A DNA stretch of 64,000 nucleotides from Permianibacter aggregans (GTDB taxonomy: Bacteria; Pseudomonadota; Gammaproteobacteria; Enterobacterales; Permianibacteraceae): assembly GCF_009756665.1 (NCBI RefSeq), contig NZ_CP037953.1:2480001-2544000 (forward strand). Direction: 5' to 3'. Below, one piece after another: positions 16,009 through 25,417 of the stretch. The position numbers were made by a program, and so were the translations under genes. The notes under the pieces were generated by a model. That model worked only from the letters and a program-made list of their open reading frames with translations. It had not been told where the DNA came from and did not search any database. The first letter of the stretch is position 1. Each line of letters begins with the position of its first letter.

Positions 16009-17109
16009 TTAATTAATCTCTTTCTCGGTTAACGCTCGACCGGCGAATTCACGATGCAGCTCAATGCGAACAGCCTCCTGGTCAACAGCACGGCTATCAC
16101 AAAGGCTTGCCAACTTGTCAAACATCCAGAGCCCTGTACCTTTCCACTCTTGTTGTCCGTTTTTCCCTGAAGCCATTGAGTACGGGTGGGATGTGCGCGT
16201 GTCGCGTACCATCTCTGTCATGGGTTGATACAACGCACTCAAGCGCAGTTGCGGGAGTTTTTCGCGCAGAGAAAGCGCAATGCGTAGGCCCTCCCTGTCA
16301 AGATCTCCCCAAAAAAGCAGTTGTGGATGTGTTAATAGTTTCGAAATCTGATGAGACGCGCCACTTCGACTTAGCACCTCATATTGGCCTCCCAAAATGC
16401 TACCAACCAAACTTCCACCAGCAATGCTGTCTGACATCATGTTTAGTCCATATCCATACGCGGCGATCAAGGTGATGTCCGCATCCAACCCAGCGCGGAC
16501 GGCTTCCTCATAAGTGGTTGTGTTCTCAATGAGTAAAACCGCTTTGGGATTGGCTGGGCCTGCGACAACTAGATAACGTGGCGTTGAGGGTAGATTAGCT
16601 ACGCCAAGAATGCGCTTAACATTCTGTGGTAAGCGCTCAAGAATCTTTGAGGAACCCAGCAGCTCTTTGGCGCTTACACTGAACCCAAATGAGTCATTGT
16701 CTTCACATGTTGCTCCTTGTATTCGATGTAGTCCCGCCACGATTGAGATCATATCTTCATCATTCAAGTCAGCGAACATCTCGTGCAGTGGGATGAGGGC
16801 GGAACGAAGTTCGTTGCTCAAGTCGATTCGAGACAGCGCATGCTGCCACGCAACGCGGGAAGGAGAGCAATCAGCATCCCTTGGTGCTACGGTGGCGAAT
16901 CCAGCAAAGGGGAGACCCAGGCGGTCGGGTGCATAATCGATTAAGCCTTGGTCTCGTAAATTGCGAAACGCTTCACGAAGCTCAATAAAATCTACATGTA
17001 ATTGGTTTGCGGCTACGTTGACTAAGTTTGTTGCGCGAATTCGCCTAGTCTCGGATGATGATGAGCGTCTCAGCAGCCAGGAGTACAATTGGTTTTCCAG
17101 CTCATTCAT
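16009..17109 (-). CDS. jetD: Wadjet nuclease subunit JetD
   Basis: A 366-residue homologue of JetD/MksG, the Toprim-like nuclease that cuts plasmid DNA after the SMC motor has extruded it. The N-terminal ~110 residues form the DUF3322-type arm. The C-terminal DUF2220/Toprim domain shows the catalytic Glu in VLLIENT (E195) and the metal-binding pair in WGDLDREG (D269, D271). I chose ATG 17109 because it follows GAGGTG at 6 bases and overlaps the jetC stop by 8 bases; an in-frame ATG at 17139 is less likely. The acidic residues needed for cleavage are all present, so the nuclease looks functional. It is the last gene of the jetABCD operon. Confidence 0.9.
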   Translation of the reverse strand: MNELENQLYSWLLRRSSSSETRRIRATNLVNVAANQLHVDFIELREAFRNLRDQGLIDYAPDRLGLPFAGFATVAPRDADCSPSRVAWQHALSRIDLSNELRSALIPLHEMFADLNDEDMISIVAGLHRIQGATCEDNDSFGFSVSAKELLGSSKILERLPQNVKRILGVANLPSTPRYLVVAGPANPKAVLLIENTTTYEEAVRAGLDADITLIAAYGYGLNMMSDSIAGGSLVGSILGGQYEVLSRSGASHQISKLLTHPQLLFWGDLDREGLRIALSLREKLPQLRLSALYQPMTEMVRDTRTSHPYSMASGKNGQQEWKGTGLWMFDKLASLCDSRAVDQEAVRIELHREFAGRALTEKEIN

Positions 17110-20100
17110 GCCGCACCTCATTTTGATTTGAGTGCGCACTCATTTTTATAAAGGTAGCGAATCCGATGGTTCCATCAGGCCGACCATCCTCAAATCGAAT
17201 AAAGCTACGCTCACCTTCAACTGATCGCCAGCCGGCCCTGCGGCCAATGATCAGCGACGGAAATATCCTCGCATTATTACGGTACTCAGGGTTATGTATC
17301 AAACCAATAAGCTGTAGGTTGGAGTTTGCCTCTCCCAAACCTTTAAAGGCCTCATCAATCAGCGCTCGATCAGTTAGGTTGCTAAAAAGACCATCGAAAA
17401 AGAGAATTCTTTGCGAGCGATCGCGTAGCCTCTTCTTTGCGCCACCCCCTAGATGTCTGCGTACAGCACATTCAAGGTGATACTCTGATTCCTTGATCAG
17501 CCACATCATTTGCAACGCCGCCTTTTGTCCTTCAGACAAGGATTTCTGAATCGGTTGGGTTTTACCGCCCCACATTCCCACATGGCGAAACTGAACTGAA
17601 GGCTCGGCAAAAATCCCATCAATGAGTGCGCGACGTACGTCATTTCGTATAGATTGGTCATCGCTATCACGTTTGCCGAAAATCGATTTTGTTGTGGCAT
17701 CTCGCTTCCGTGCCTCAATACCATCGCGAAGTTTTTTCATGAGTTTGAGAATGTCTTCGTCGGAGATGATTGTTGCTTCAACAAAGAATCGTGCGTTGGG
17801 ATTGCGCGCCATTACATCGTTCATGGTCTTTAAATTCATACGGCAACTTTCAACCAAGCGAGATAGAGTAGCTATGCTCTCGGTCTCAACCGTGCTGGCA
17901 GCCTCCTGCAACTCTTCGAGCTCAGATTGTTCCAATGCGAGGTCCTGACGCAATCGATCACCAAGGCGAGCAAGTGCTTGAAGTTGCTCAATGCTATTTG
18001 CCGCCTGGATTGCCTCAATTTCGGCCTGAGATAGTGCGTTATCCTCACTGTTTGTCGCCTTGGCGCAAAAGCTGGAACGTCGTGACTGAAAGTCCATTCG
18101 AGCCCTTTCTACGCACCTTTTGGCATCTCGAACGGCAGCTCCGCTTTGAACTACATCTACCTCTTCGATTTCTGTGCGTAGAGCTGTTAGCCGCATCGGA
18201 TCGAATGGCCCTTTGTCATGCTGCCAGTCCATCAAATCAAACTTAAGGTCTTCAGCATTCTTGTACAGGTCATGGGCAGCAGCAGGGGTCGCCCCGCCTT
18301 CCCGCTGAGAGAGATCTGCAAGAAATGGCACAATCAGCTTTCGTTTCTCAATCAGGAAGTGAGCAAGTTCATGCAAGGCTTCTGCATTGCGACGAGCGGT
18401 ACCCAGTAGCGCGTCCATTCTTTCGAGGTCGCGTTGGGCCCTCTGCGCGGTGTTCACGGCTTTCGCTCTAGACTCGACTGCTTCAGCAATTTGTTTCTGC
18501 AACGCAGTCTCATCGTCATTTTGATGGTCCTGAAAACTCTGTGCCCGTTCAAAACTCACCTGTGCGAGTGGCCGCAGCGCCTCAAGATCGTCTTTCAATT
18601 GTTGTTTGGTCTCATCCTTCCTCTCCATGAAGTGGGCATGCCCTTCAGCCTCGAAGTCAATAACTTTTCGCAAATCGGCCATCTGAGGCTCAATTTTGTC
18701 TTGGAAGTTCTGATGTTGAAGTGAAAGCTCCATGAACGCCTGATCTGAGTCTGCGCGTTCATCCTCAAGTTGCTTCAATACATCATGTCGGTGCTTCACC
18801 TCATTGCGTAATCGCTCGATGTCAGTTTGTATTTCGTCGATCCTTTTTAAACCACCGAGTCGCGCTAACTGTGCCGCGCCGTCGTGTGCTTGGATTGCCT
18901 CCCGTGAAGTGAGTATCTCCAATTCCTTGATCTGGGAGTCAAGTGATTCGAGGTCGGTGAGAAGTTCAGCTATCTCCTGCTCGGTGGTGTCACGAGCGTT
19001 GTCCGCACCGTGGCGAACGTAGTCAGCGGCCCTGGCAAGTGTTTGCAAAGCTGATTCGGTGATCAGTTGCTCAGCAATGGTGATTTTTGACTCCAGCTCC
19101 TTGAGCTTGCGATCAGCAGCATCAACCATTGCGACAGCGTCATTTTGTACCGCCGTTTGCGCAAGTAATGCTTGTCGGTATTCGCTTCTCTGTGGATTAC
19201 ATTCAGTTATCCGTGAGGCTGCGGCGTCGCAAATACTCCGTATCTGAGTGAGTTTCTGTTGTATCTCCCACTTGATTCTCTCAAGCGCTTCAGGGTCAAT
19301 AAGAGCCTGAATTCGTCGTGTAGTGGCACCGGCGATGAACGCTACGGCGCCGCCACTGTTAGGCGTAATTGTGCCGGTGCTATGGATAGCTTCTAGCAAC
19401 GGCTGTCGAATAATGATTGGGATATCGTTATCAGCTGACTGGAGTGTTGCTAATGCCTGCTGGACCATTTCGATTCCGTCGATAACCGGTGCTTCCAGAA
19501 TCGAACCAAATGCGGAGAGCAGCGCTTGACAACGCTCTTTACTCGACCCCAACTCCAGAATTACTTTACGAAGTGGCTCGTATTCAATGCCTGCGCTCTG
19601 CAAATTACCTAATGCTTGCTCAAAACGAGCGTCATGAATAAGCGATAAGTCATCCAGCGTGTCTAGTTCATGTTCCAGTCTCTTGATGTCCAACAGCGCA
19701 GTGTGATGCTCTCTCTCTGCTGCTGCTCGTTTCTCATCGGTGTCACGTAGCCATTCTGAAGGGGAAATCCCATACTCGCGTAGATGCTTTGATAGCGCAT
19801 CCGCTTGTGGCTTGTGTGTGAGTAGAATCCGCTCCTCATTGTTTTTTAATTGCATCAGCTTGGCCCAATCATCTTTTGGACGCAAATCAAGCGGGTTTCG
19901 TTCGCCAAAGAGCGCGATGAATTGGCGATATTCTTTCCCCAGTGCGCATAGTTGCTGGTGGAGACTTTTCTTCTGTTCTAATTCCTCGGTTTTGGGTCGA
20001 ATGCGGGCTTGCAGCTGAATACGCTTATCGACAGGCGGTGACACCACGAGTGGGTCAACATCCCCGAACAACTGGTGAAATTGCTGATCCAGTTTGATTA

Positions 20101-21994
20101 ATGGCGAGAGCATTGCCTGTTGATGCTGAAGCGCGGAAAGTTCAGCGCGGAATTCGCTAAGTTCTTGGGTCACCTTTAAGGTATTCGCATGCTTGCTATT
20201 GCACACAATCTGGGCTTGAGCGACAGCTTGCCTCAATTCATTTTTCTGCGCAGACAACTCAGCCAGTCGATCTGTGGGACTTTGAAGTCCGAGCGCTTGT
20301 TTCCAATTAAGAAAAGATTCCCATTTCTCGGTTAGTGCTGCGACACGTTGGACGTGCTCCAAGTGTGCCGAATCCCTTCTTGTAGTTTCTGCAGCCACCC
20401 ACTCTTTGGCCTCGAGAGGCGAAGATCTCAATGATTCCGGTAGCAGAGCCGATTTCGCACAAAAATCTTGATATGCAGCGTGATTCTCCGCTCGCTGGGT
20501 GATTTGACGCTCTAATTCGAGTCTTCGCTTTTCGGCGGCATCACCCTCTGCCGAGGCGGCGAGTATCTCAGCTTTCAGCTCCGCAATACGCTTACCAAGC
20601 CTGAGCTGCTCTTGGCGAAACGGATTCGTATCCAGCCGCTGAGCCGCAACATCAAAGGCTGCGTCCAGAATGGCACTTTTATCTATTCCGTTGCCAATGC
20701 ATCTTGCGACCAACTCACGAGCCCCGTCTTGGTCATAGTATCGGGTCTTTTTTTGTCGGCCTCCTGAGCCTTCAAAAATTTTGATATCACAGTTAAAATC
20801 AATAACTTGCGAGCTGGTAGGATGAGCTGTTAGGGGTCCTCTGTTGATTGACCTGCGGTCCGCAGCCTGATTTAGATGGCCAGTGGATTTACCTACTATT
20901 TGGGCAATAGCGCTATCAGCTATTACGATGCTGCCATCCTTATCTAGAGCCATTCCGGCAAGGCATTGGGTCACCTCCTGGCTCACTTGTGGGAGGCTGA
21001 CATCACGGGGGATGCCAGGCAGAGCGGTGTCTCCTTGTGCGGCGAAGTATTCGAAAAAGGCGGCATCGCGGGCTAACGCCTGCAATTGCTTTTGATACGA
21101 GTGTTCCGCTTCCTGGATGGCCATTGCCGCGTCTAAAACTGGCGCGAATTCCTCCTCCATGGCTTGACGATGCTGCAAATAGCTTTGCTTGCGTTCGACC
21201 TCGAGTTTGGCATCAATAAAGCGAGTCATGGAGATGGTAATGGTGTCTTCAATCGCGCGTTCCCCTTCCTCTGCAGAATCCCCCATTAGATTGGCAAGTA
21301 GTTGTGGGGCGGCGACTGTCCGAAAATACGCTTCGTCAAAACGTTCGCCCGATTGCGTGACCACTTTCTTGAAGGTCGCGGAAGCATCCCCAGCACCGCT
21401 TCGATGAAATTGTACGTTCTGGCGGACAACCTCCGGGCTCATGAACTCACTAACCACCTTGCGCCAATCCGCAATCGTTCCGCGATGCCAGTCGGACTTG
21501 GCAACCTGGCGACGAAACTCATCGTTCGGGGTAAAAGCGATCTTGGAACCCTCCATTCGATACGCGGGTGCTGTTTCCAACGTTCCTGCATACCGATAGA
21601 ACAACAAATCCTCATCACCTCGATTGGCGCAGACGCCAATGACATATCTCTTTGATGACGACTCCATCGCATCTGGGCCGATCAAAATGCGTTGTTGAGA
21701 TAGCTCTTCATCAAGAATGGCAAACTCTATTCGCACATGGCTGTAGCCCGCCTCCATTGGCGCGCAGCGAATCAGGAATTCATTTTTTAGTTCCCGATCA
21801 CGGCTTAGTACAAACAAAATTGCGTTTGTAACTGAGGTCTTGCCACCACCATTTGGTACTTGAATGGCGGTTGACAAGCCTCCAAGGACTAGCGTATTCG
21901 CTGGCCAAAGCGGACTCCAGCGCGCATGTCCCATACTCGGTTGCCAGCCTTCACATAAATAGTTCACGATTTCGATGCGAGTAATGACAGCCAT
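17102..21994 (-). CDS. jetC: Wadjet SMC-like motor JetC, unusually long (1630 aa)
   Basis: An SMC/MukB-type coiled-coil ATPase, the loop-extruding motor of Wadjet. Walker A is PNGGGKTS (residues 47-54), the ABC signature is LSEGQ (1486-1490) and the Walker B strand is ILFFDG (1530-1535). Most of residues 420-1400 is heptad-like coiled coil with many Glu, Gln, Lys and Arg. Two features are odd. The length is well above the ~1100-1250 residues I know for JetC. The position after the Walker B Asp, normally the catalytic Glu, is Gly (FFDGLFSN). The gene is continuous and in frame. Its ATG follows the jetB stop directly (TAAATG), so the operon is tightly coupled. A hydrolysis-defective or differently built ATP site is possible. 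Confidence 0.9.
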   Translation of the reverse strand: MAVITRIEIVNYLCEGWQPSMGHARWSPLWPANTLVLGGLSTAIQVPNGGGKTSVTNAILFVLSRDRELKNEFLIRCAPMEAGYSHVRIEFAILDEELSQQRILIGPDAMESSSKRYVIGVCANRGDEDLLFYRYAGTLETAPAYRMEGSKIAFTPNDEFRRQVAKSDWHRGTIADWRKVVSEFMSPEVVRQNVQFHRSGAGDASATFKKVVTQSGERFDEAYFRTVAAPQLLANLMGDSAEEGERAIEDTITISMTRFIDAKLEVERKQSYLQHRQAMEEEFAPVLDAAMAIQEAEHSYQKQLQALARDAAFFEYFAAQGDTALPGIPRDVSLPQVSQEVTQCLAGMALDKDGSIVIADSAIAQIVGKSTGHLNQAADRRSINRGPLTAHPTSSQVIDFNCDIKIFEGSGGRQKKTRYYDQDGARELVARCIGNGIDKSAILDAAFDVAAQRLDTNPFRQEQLRLGKRIAELKAEILAASAEGDAAEKRRLELERQITQRAENHAAYQDFCAKSALLPESLRSSPLEAKEWVAAETTRRDSAHLEHVQRVAALTEKWESFLNWKQALGLQSPTDRLAELSAQKNELRQAVAQAQIVCNSKHANTLKVTQELSEFRAELSALQHQQAMLSPLIKLDQQFHQLFGDVDPLVVSPPVDKRIQLQARIRPKTEELEQKKSLHQQLCALGKEYRQFIALFGERNPLDLRPKDDWAKLMQLKNNEERILLTHKPQADALSKHLREYGISPSEWLRDTDEKRAAAEREHHTALLDIKRLEHELDTLDDLSLIHDARFEQALGNLQSAGIEYEPLRKVILELGSSKERCQALLSAFGSILEAPVIDGIEMVQQALATLQSADNDIPIIIRQPLLEAIHSTGTITPNSGGAVAFIAGATTRRIQALIDPEALERIKWEIQQKLTQIRSICDAAASRITECNPQRSEYRQALLAQTAVQNDAVAMVDAADRKLKELESKITIAEQLITESALQTLARAADYVRHGADNARDTTEQEIAELLTDLESLDSQIKELEILTSREAIQAHDGAAQLARLGGLKRIDEIQTDIERLRNEVKHRHDVLKQLEDERADSDQAFMELSLQHQNFQDKIEPQMADLRKVIDFEAEGHAHFMERKDETKQQLKDDLEALRPLAQVSFERAQSFQDHQNDDETALQKQIAEAVESRAKAVNTAQRAQRDLERMDALLGTARRNAEALHELAHFLIEKRKLIVPFLADLSQREGGATPAAAHDLYKNAEDLKFDLMDWQHDKGPFDPMRLTALRTEIEEVDVVQSGAAVRDAKRCVERARMDFQSRRSSFCAKATNSEDNALSQAEIEAIQAANSIEQLQALARLGDRLRQDLALEQSELEELQEAASTVETESIATLSRLVESCRMNLKTMNDVMARNPNARFFVEATIISDEDILKLMKKLRDGIEARKRDATTKSIFGKRDSDDQSIRNDVRRALIDGIFAEPSVQFRHVGMWGGKTQPIQKSLSEGQKAALQMMWLIKESEYHLECAVRRHLGGGAKKRLRDRSQRILFFDGLFSNLTDRALIDEAFKGLGEANSNLQLIGLIHNPEYRNNARIFPSLIIGRRAGWRSVEGERSFIRFEDGRPDGTIGFATFIKMSAHSNQNEVRHE

Positions 21995-22789
21995 TTATGA
22001 CTCCTGTTGCTCCGCACGCTCATCAGGTCGAACGAGTAAAATGCGGCCTGACTCCAGCGGATTTGAATCCATCGCTCCGATCGTGCTTAGCCACGGCTCT
22101 AGACCCTGTAAATGGTTGTTGCGCATTTCTGCTGAGCTGAGCAACGACTGCCGGTAGCGGTCCTCTCCAAGACGATCAAGTAAGCCGCCATCGACCATCA
22201 AATCCAGAAAGCGATCGCAATATTGTTCGACTTGTTTCCCGGTCTCAGAGGTTAAGCATTTGTAAACGACATCATCATCCAATGAATCAGGACCCAGTTT
22301 TCTGACAAGTTCGTTAATGTATTCGTGTACCGATCGAGCAAGCTCCATGCGGGTAAAGTTGGTTTCGACGTAACGAGAAACTTCCGTTATCACTCGATTT
22401 CGCTTCGTATAGAAAAGACTGAAAAGCACAAACCAAATCTGGACAAACCAAATTCGTCGCTCCGTTACGCTGTTTCCTCGTAGCTGCATATACTCATCTA
22501 TCCATGACTCGCTGAATAACTCATTGACTTCATCTAGTCGACGGAGCAGCAAAAACACGTGTCCGCCTGGCGCAATTCCTTGAGTGTTAAAGTCAGTGAA
22601 GTGCACCAAGTCATATCCAAATCCGCGGAACAATGCCTCTAATTCCGCTCGTTCGTCCAAGCTTGCGTCGCGTAAGGCGAGAGCGAATGAATGCTCATCT
22701 ACTCTCGATTTTCGCTTACTCGCGGTGCTGTCCAGCTTTCTCGTTTTCAGCATGTGCGCCATGACTTGGCCCATAAAAATTGGCGTCAT
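21995..22789 (-). CDS. jetB: Wadjet subunit JetB (MukE-like)
   Basis: A 264-residue protein in the position of JetB, the kite (MukE/DUF4194-like) dimer that binds the kleisin JetA. It contains a winged-helix-type C-terminal half (ARSVHEYINELVRKLGPDSL...FLDLMVDGGLLDRLGEDRYR). The middle segment has WFVQIWFVLFSLFYTKRNR. Sequence similarity to canonical JetB is not obvious by eye; the assignment rests mainly on gene order and size. Start and stop overlaps (TGATG with jetA, TAAATG with jetC) show a single translational unit. It is longer than the ~200 residues common for JetB. Confidence 0.78.
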   Translation of the reverse strand: MTPIFMGQVMAHMLKTRKLDSTASKRKSRVDEHSFALALRDASLDERAELEALFRGFGYDLVHFTDFNTQGIAPGGHVFLLLRRLDEVNELFSESWIDEYMQLRGNSVTERRIWFVQIWFVLFSLFYTKRNRVITEVSRYVETNFTRMELARSVHEYINELVRKLGPDSLDDDVVYKCLTSETGKQVEQYCDRFLDLMVDGGLLDRLGEDRYRQSLLSSAEMRNNHLQGLEPWLSTIGAMDSNPLESGRILLVRPDERAEQQES

Positions 22790-24141
22790 CAGTTAGCCTC
22801 TTGATTGAGTAAAATTAGCTCTAGATCTGCCATTGCGTACGTCCCAACGTCTGGATGTGACAGGCGGTCCAATTCCTTTGGTACGCGTACCTCAATGCTG
22901 GCATTTGTGCTGAGAAACCAAGGTGCAACGAAAATTCCGAGCAGTTCCTCCCATGCGGGCTGTCCCTCGACGTAGCACCAGCCCTTACTCGTTGCTTCGC
23001 TAAGTGAGAGAGGACCTTGTTTTAATCTGGTGACAATCTCCGCTCTATGAGCCTCCAGGAAAACAAGGCGCACGTCATTGGTAATAGCGGCGGCACCATC
23101 GGTGTCGAACTGAACGGCGTGAATTGCTTTTGTGGGTAGAATTCGCACTTTTCCCGCTGCGTCCATAGGAGAGGGATACTTCCCTGCAAAAGAAAGAGGT
23201 CCAAATTGACGAAAGAAGTACTTCAATTGACTGGTTGATGCGGGGCTCTTTACCAATCGAAGTGCTGCCTCAATGAAGTCAGGGGCTTCCACAACGGAGA
23301 CGCGACGCTGAGCAGCGAGCGACGTTAGCTCAGAGATTTCCCGGCCAAAGGCCTCCAAGGCTTGATATACCGAAAGCAGGTGCTGTTCGAGCACAAAAAT
23401 ATCGATTGGAAGTGTTTGGTCGAGTTCGTCGCGCTCAAGCTTTCTGAGCGACTTTAACTCCGCATCTGCCTGGCGTAAGAGTTCCGCACTGTGTTTGATC
23501 ACTTGTCGGTAGCGAGGCAGTTGTTCTTTGTAGACGATTGATTGTTGATCGACGAAGCCCTTTTCAATGGCTTGTCTAAGGTCAACACTTTCATAACGAA
23601 TGGTGTCGAGAATGGAGGCGCAGAATATCGGTACGTTGGAAAAATCACCCGCTTGAATCGCTCGCAGTAGCTTGAGAACGTCACCTTCGGTGTAAGCGAA
23701 CTTCTGAATATTGCCCGCAACCGCAATTGCTACCCTGCCTGTTGGAGCAAGTCGGTAGTCGTCAGCGTAATATGCTTTCTCAACTAACTCCGTCGCTTTA
23801 TCACTTACCAGTTGTGGGACATCATCGCCTCGCACGATCGTCCAAAGCTCGGTGGAGCGCGAAAGCACATTTAATACATAGCGGAGATCGTCCGGATCCG
23901 CGCTAGGTCGGCTTAATCGAACTTCGGTGCACAGCGTCTCAAATCCAACAAACGCATTTCCCGAGCGATGCGCATGCTCTCGAAGCAAGTCCAGAACAGC
24001 CTCGGCGAGATCGATATAACGGCCATCTTTCAAGCCAGGTCTATTCTCCTGACTGTAGACCGGTGAATTACCCGGCGCTCGCAATGAATCATGTAAATCA
24101 ATTAACCGGGCGCTGATTTTCAGCAGTGCTAAGCAGTCCAT
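22789..24141 (-). CDS. jetA: Wadjet subunit JetA (kleisin, MukF-like)
   Basis: A 450-residue protein in the JetA/DUF3375 position, the kleisin that bridges the JetC heads. The N-terminal part has winged-helix features (IDLAEAVLDLLREHAH...CTEVRLSRPSADPDDLRYVLNVL). A long central helical region follows (KEQLPRYRQVIKHSAELLRQADAELKSLRKLER), then a C-terminal domain. It is the first gene of the operon, and its stop overlaps the jetB ATG (TGATG). The promoter should lie in the 465 bases upstream, which are shared with the divergent small operon at 24607. Assignment as JetA is by position, length and the JetC/JetD neighbours. Confidence 0.8.
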   Translation of the reverse strand: MDCLALLKISARLIDLHDSLRAPGNSPVYSQENRPGLKDGRYIDLAEAVLDLLREHAHRSGNAFVGFETLCTEVRLSRPSADPDDLRYVLNVLSRSTELWTIVRGDDVPQLVSDKATELVEKAYYADDYRLAPTGRVAIAVAGNIQKFAYTEGDVLKLLRAIQAGDFSNVPIFCASILDTIRYESVDLRQAIEKGFVDQQSIVYKEQLPRYRQVIKHSAELLRQADAELKSLRKLERDELDQTLPIDIFVLEQHLLSVYQALEAFGREISELTSLAAQRRVSVVEAPDFIEAALRLVKSPASTSQLKYFFRQFGPLSFAGKYPSPMDAAGKVRILPTKAIHAVQFDTDGAAAITNDVRLVFLEAHRAEIVTRLKQGPLSLSEATSKGWCYVEGQPAWEELLGIFVAPWFLSTNASIEVRVPKELDRLSHPDVGTYAMADLELILLNQEAN

Positions 24142-24606
24142 ATGCCGACACCATATTTGTTTAAAGACTCATCTCTGGATGGCCGCTCGACTCCCTTCAT
24201 CAGTCTGTCAGCCAATCTGGCAAGCTTAAGCTCCAGCCAATTGGTCATTGATGCAGTAGTTCGGTATACACGTCAAGTATGACAATCGTGGAGCGCATTT
24301 TTTGCGCCCAAAAGCTCGCGTTACACCGAATGTATTGGAGTATCTCAAATCGTTAGCTGCTTAACGCTGCAAAGCAGCAGAGCACATGATGAGCATTTGG
24401 ATTTACCAAGCAGCCTTGGCATGGAGATATTGCCGTGCACAGCTCTTTGGGCCAACCTGTATTGATAGGATGCCTTCCGGGTCAATTGCTGACGCTTTAC
24501 GAAAATGACTGAGCACATTGGCCGGAACGGCTGACCGGCATACTGATACGGACTAGGAAGTCGCTCAATCAAAGTGATGTTCATTCAGGAGGCGGTGGGA
24601 AGTTAG
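24142..24606. other. Intergenic region upstream of jetA
   Basis: These 465 bases contain the presumed promoters of jetABCD (leftward) and the small operon at 24607 (rightward). A minus-strand stretch at 24405-24510 could encode KASAIDPEGILSIQVG in one frame, but the frame is broken and matches no family I know, so it may be a gene relic. No repeat or RNA structure was recognised. Confidence 0.35.
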
Positions 24607-24741
24607 ATGAAACACAAAGATCAAACATTGAGACTTTCAGAAGAAGCAGAGAGTTGCCAAAAGGGGGGACAAGGTGCTGCAATTGGCTTAGTACTCGATC
24701 CTGCCGTTTTACTTCGACATTATGGAATGCGAGTTGTTTAG
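24607..24741 (+). CDS. Small unknown protein (44 aa) ahead of the Rmf-like gene
   Basis: ATG 24607 follows GGCGGTGGGAAG and opens 44 codons (MKHKDQTLRLSEEAESC... to ...LRHYGMRVV). The product is charged at the N-terminus and hydrophobic near the C-terminus. Its stop is 9 bases before the ATG of the next gene, whose ribosome site GAGGAG lies in the gap. The pair therefore looks like a small operon divergent from Wadjet. No family is recognised. Confidence 0.4.
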   Translation: MKHKDQTLRLSEEAESCQKGGQGAAIGLVLDPAVLLRHYGMRVV

Positions 24742-24750
24742 TGAGGAGAT

Positions 24751-25008
24751 ATGAGTCATACAAATGAATACAAAGAAGGCTTTCTAAGTTTCACCAAGAA
24801 TAAGGGAGAGCTCCATAATCCATATCCAATGGGTACGGCTCAGTTCAATGATTTTGAGTGTGGCTGGCTACAAGCTCAGCGGCGCACATCGGTTGAGGCA
24901 ATCAAGGAGAATGAGCGGCAGCGGAAACTCCTTATGAAGGACGAAGAAGCTCTAGGCCGCAGACAAACGGAGGAGACAAAAAATGCGTACCTGCGGCGAA
25001 AGGGCTGA
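24751..25008 (+). CDS. Rmf/CrpP-fold small protein
   Basis: An 85-residue protein with a very good ribosome site (GAGGAG, 3 bases before ATG). Residues 5-45 match the pattern of Rmf/CrpP-type small proteins: YKEGFLSFTKNKGE, then NPYPMGTAQFNDFECGWLQAQR. The family includes ribosome modulation factor and many phage and plasmid proteins of unknown role, so ribosome binding cannot be assumed. The C-terminal 40 residues are a charged helix. Divergent from jetA and within the transposon, it may be regulated together with the defence genes, but this is inference. Confidence 0.6.
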   Translation: MSHTNEYKEGFLSFTKNKGELHNPYPMGTAQFNDFECGWLQAQRRTSVEAIKENERQRKLLMKDEEALGRRQTEETKNAYLRRKG

Positions 25009-25120
25009 TTCCCTGTTAAGTAATTCGCGCGGCTAAACAATCTAGCTATTCAGCGATGCCCAGAAAGTAGTAACGCCCAATGATGGGCGTCACAAGATTA
25101 GAAAAAATGAGGTAAACGGG

Positions 25121-25345
25121 TCAAAGGCCGTTTGGCGTGTCGACGATAATAGCCTTCAGTGCAGCTTCACGAGCCTTGCGCAACTTAGCCGTAGCAGGTC
25201 GACTATAAAGTTCGTTTTCCGAGGGCGGATTAACCAGCACATCATGCAGTACTTCATCGTACAATTTTTCCAGAGCCCGCATTTCCTTGCTGGTGTTATC
25301 CGCCAAACTCGTCTGATTGGTGGCGAGCTGAAATAGCAGATTCAT
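25121..25345 (-). CDS. Small unknown helical protein (74 aa)
   Basis: A 74-residue protein, strongly helical and charged (SKEMRALEKLYDEVLHDVLV...TAKLRKAREAALKAIIVD). No domain is recognised. ATG 25345 is preceded by GGGGTA, a weak ribosome site. It is 72 bases downstream of the membrane-protein gene on the same strand and may belong to the same transcript. Confidence 0.42.
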   Translation of the reverse strand: MNLLFQLATNQTSLADNTSKEMRALEKLYDEVLHDVLVNPPSENELYSRPATAKLRKAREAALKAIIVDTPNGL

Positions 25346-25417
25346 AGTTGTACCCCGTTCCTGTGTAACCGAAGTCTAATGCAAAACTCGCGATGATTCA
25401 TCGCACACAATAAATAT

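Noticed and set aside
24405-24510. Gene relic on the minus strand upstream of jetA
   Set aside because: A short peptide-like stretch looks protein-coding, but the frame is broken and it matches no family I can name.
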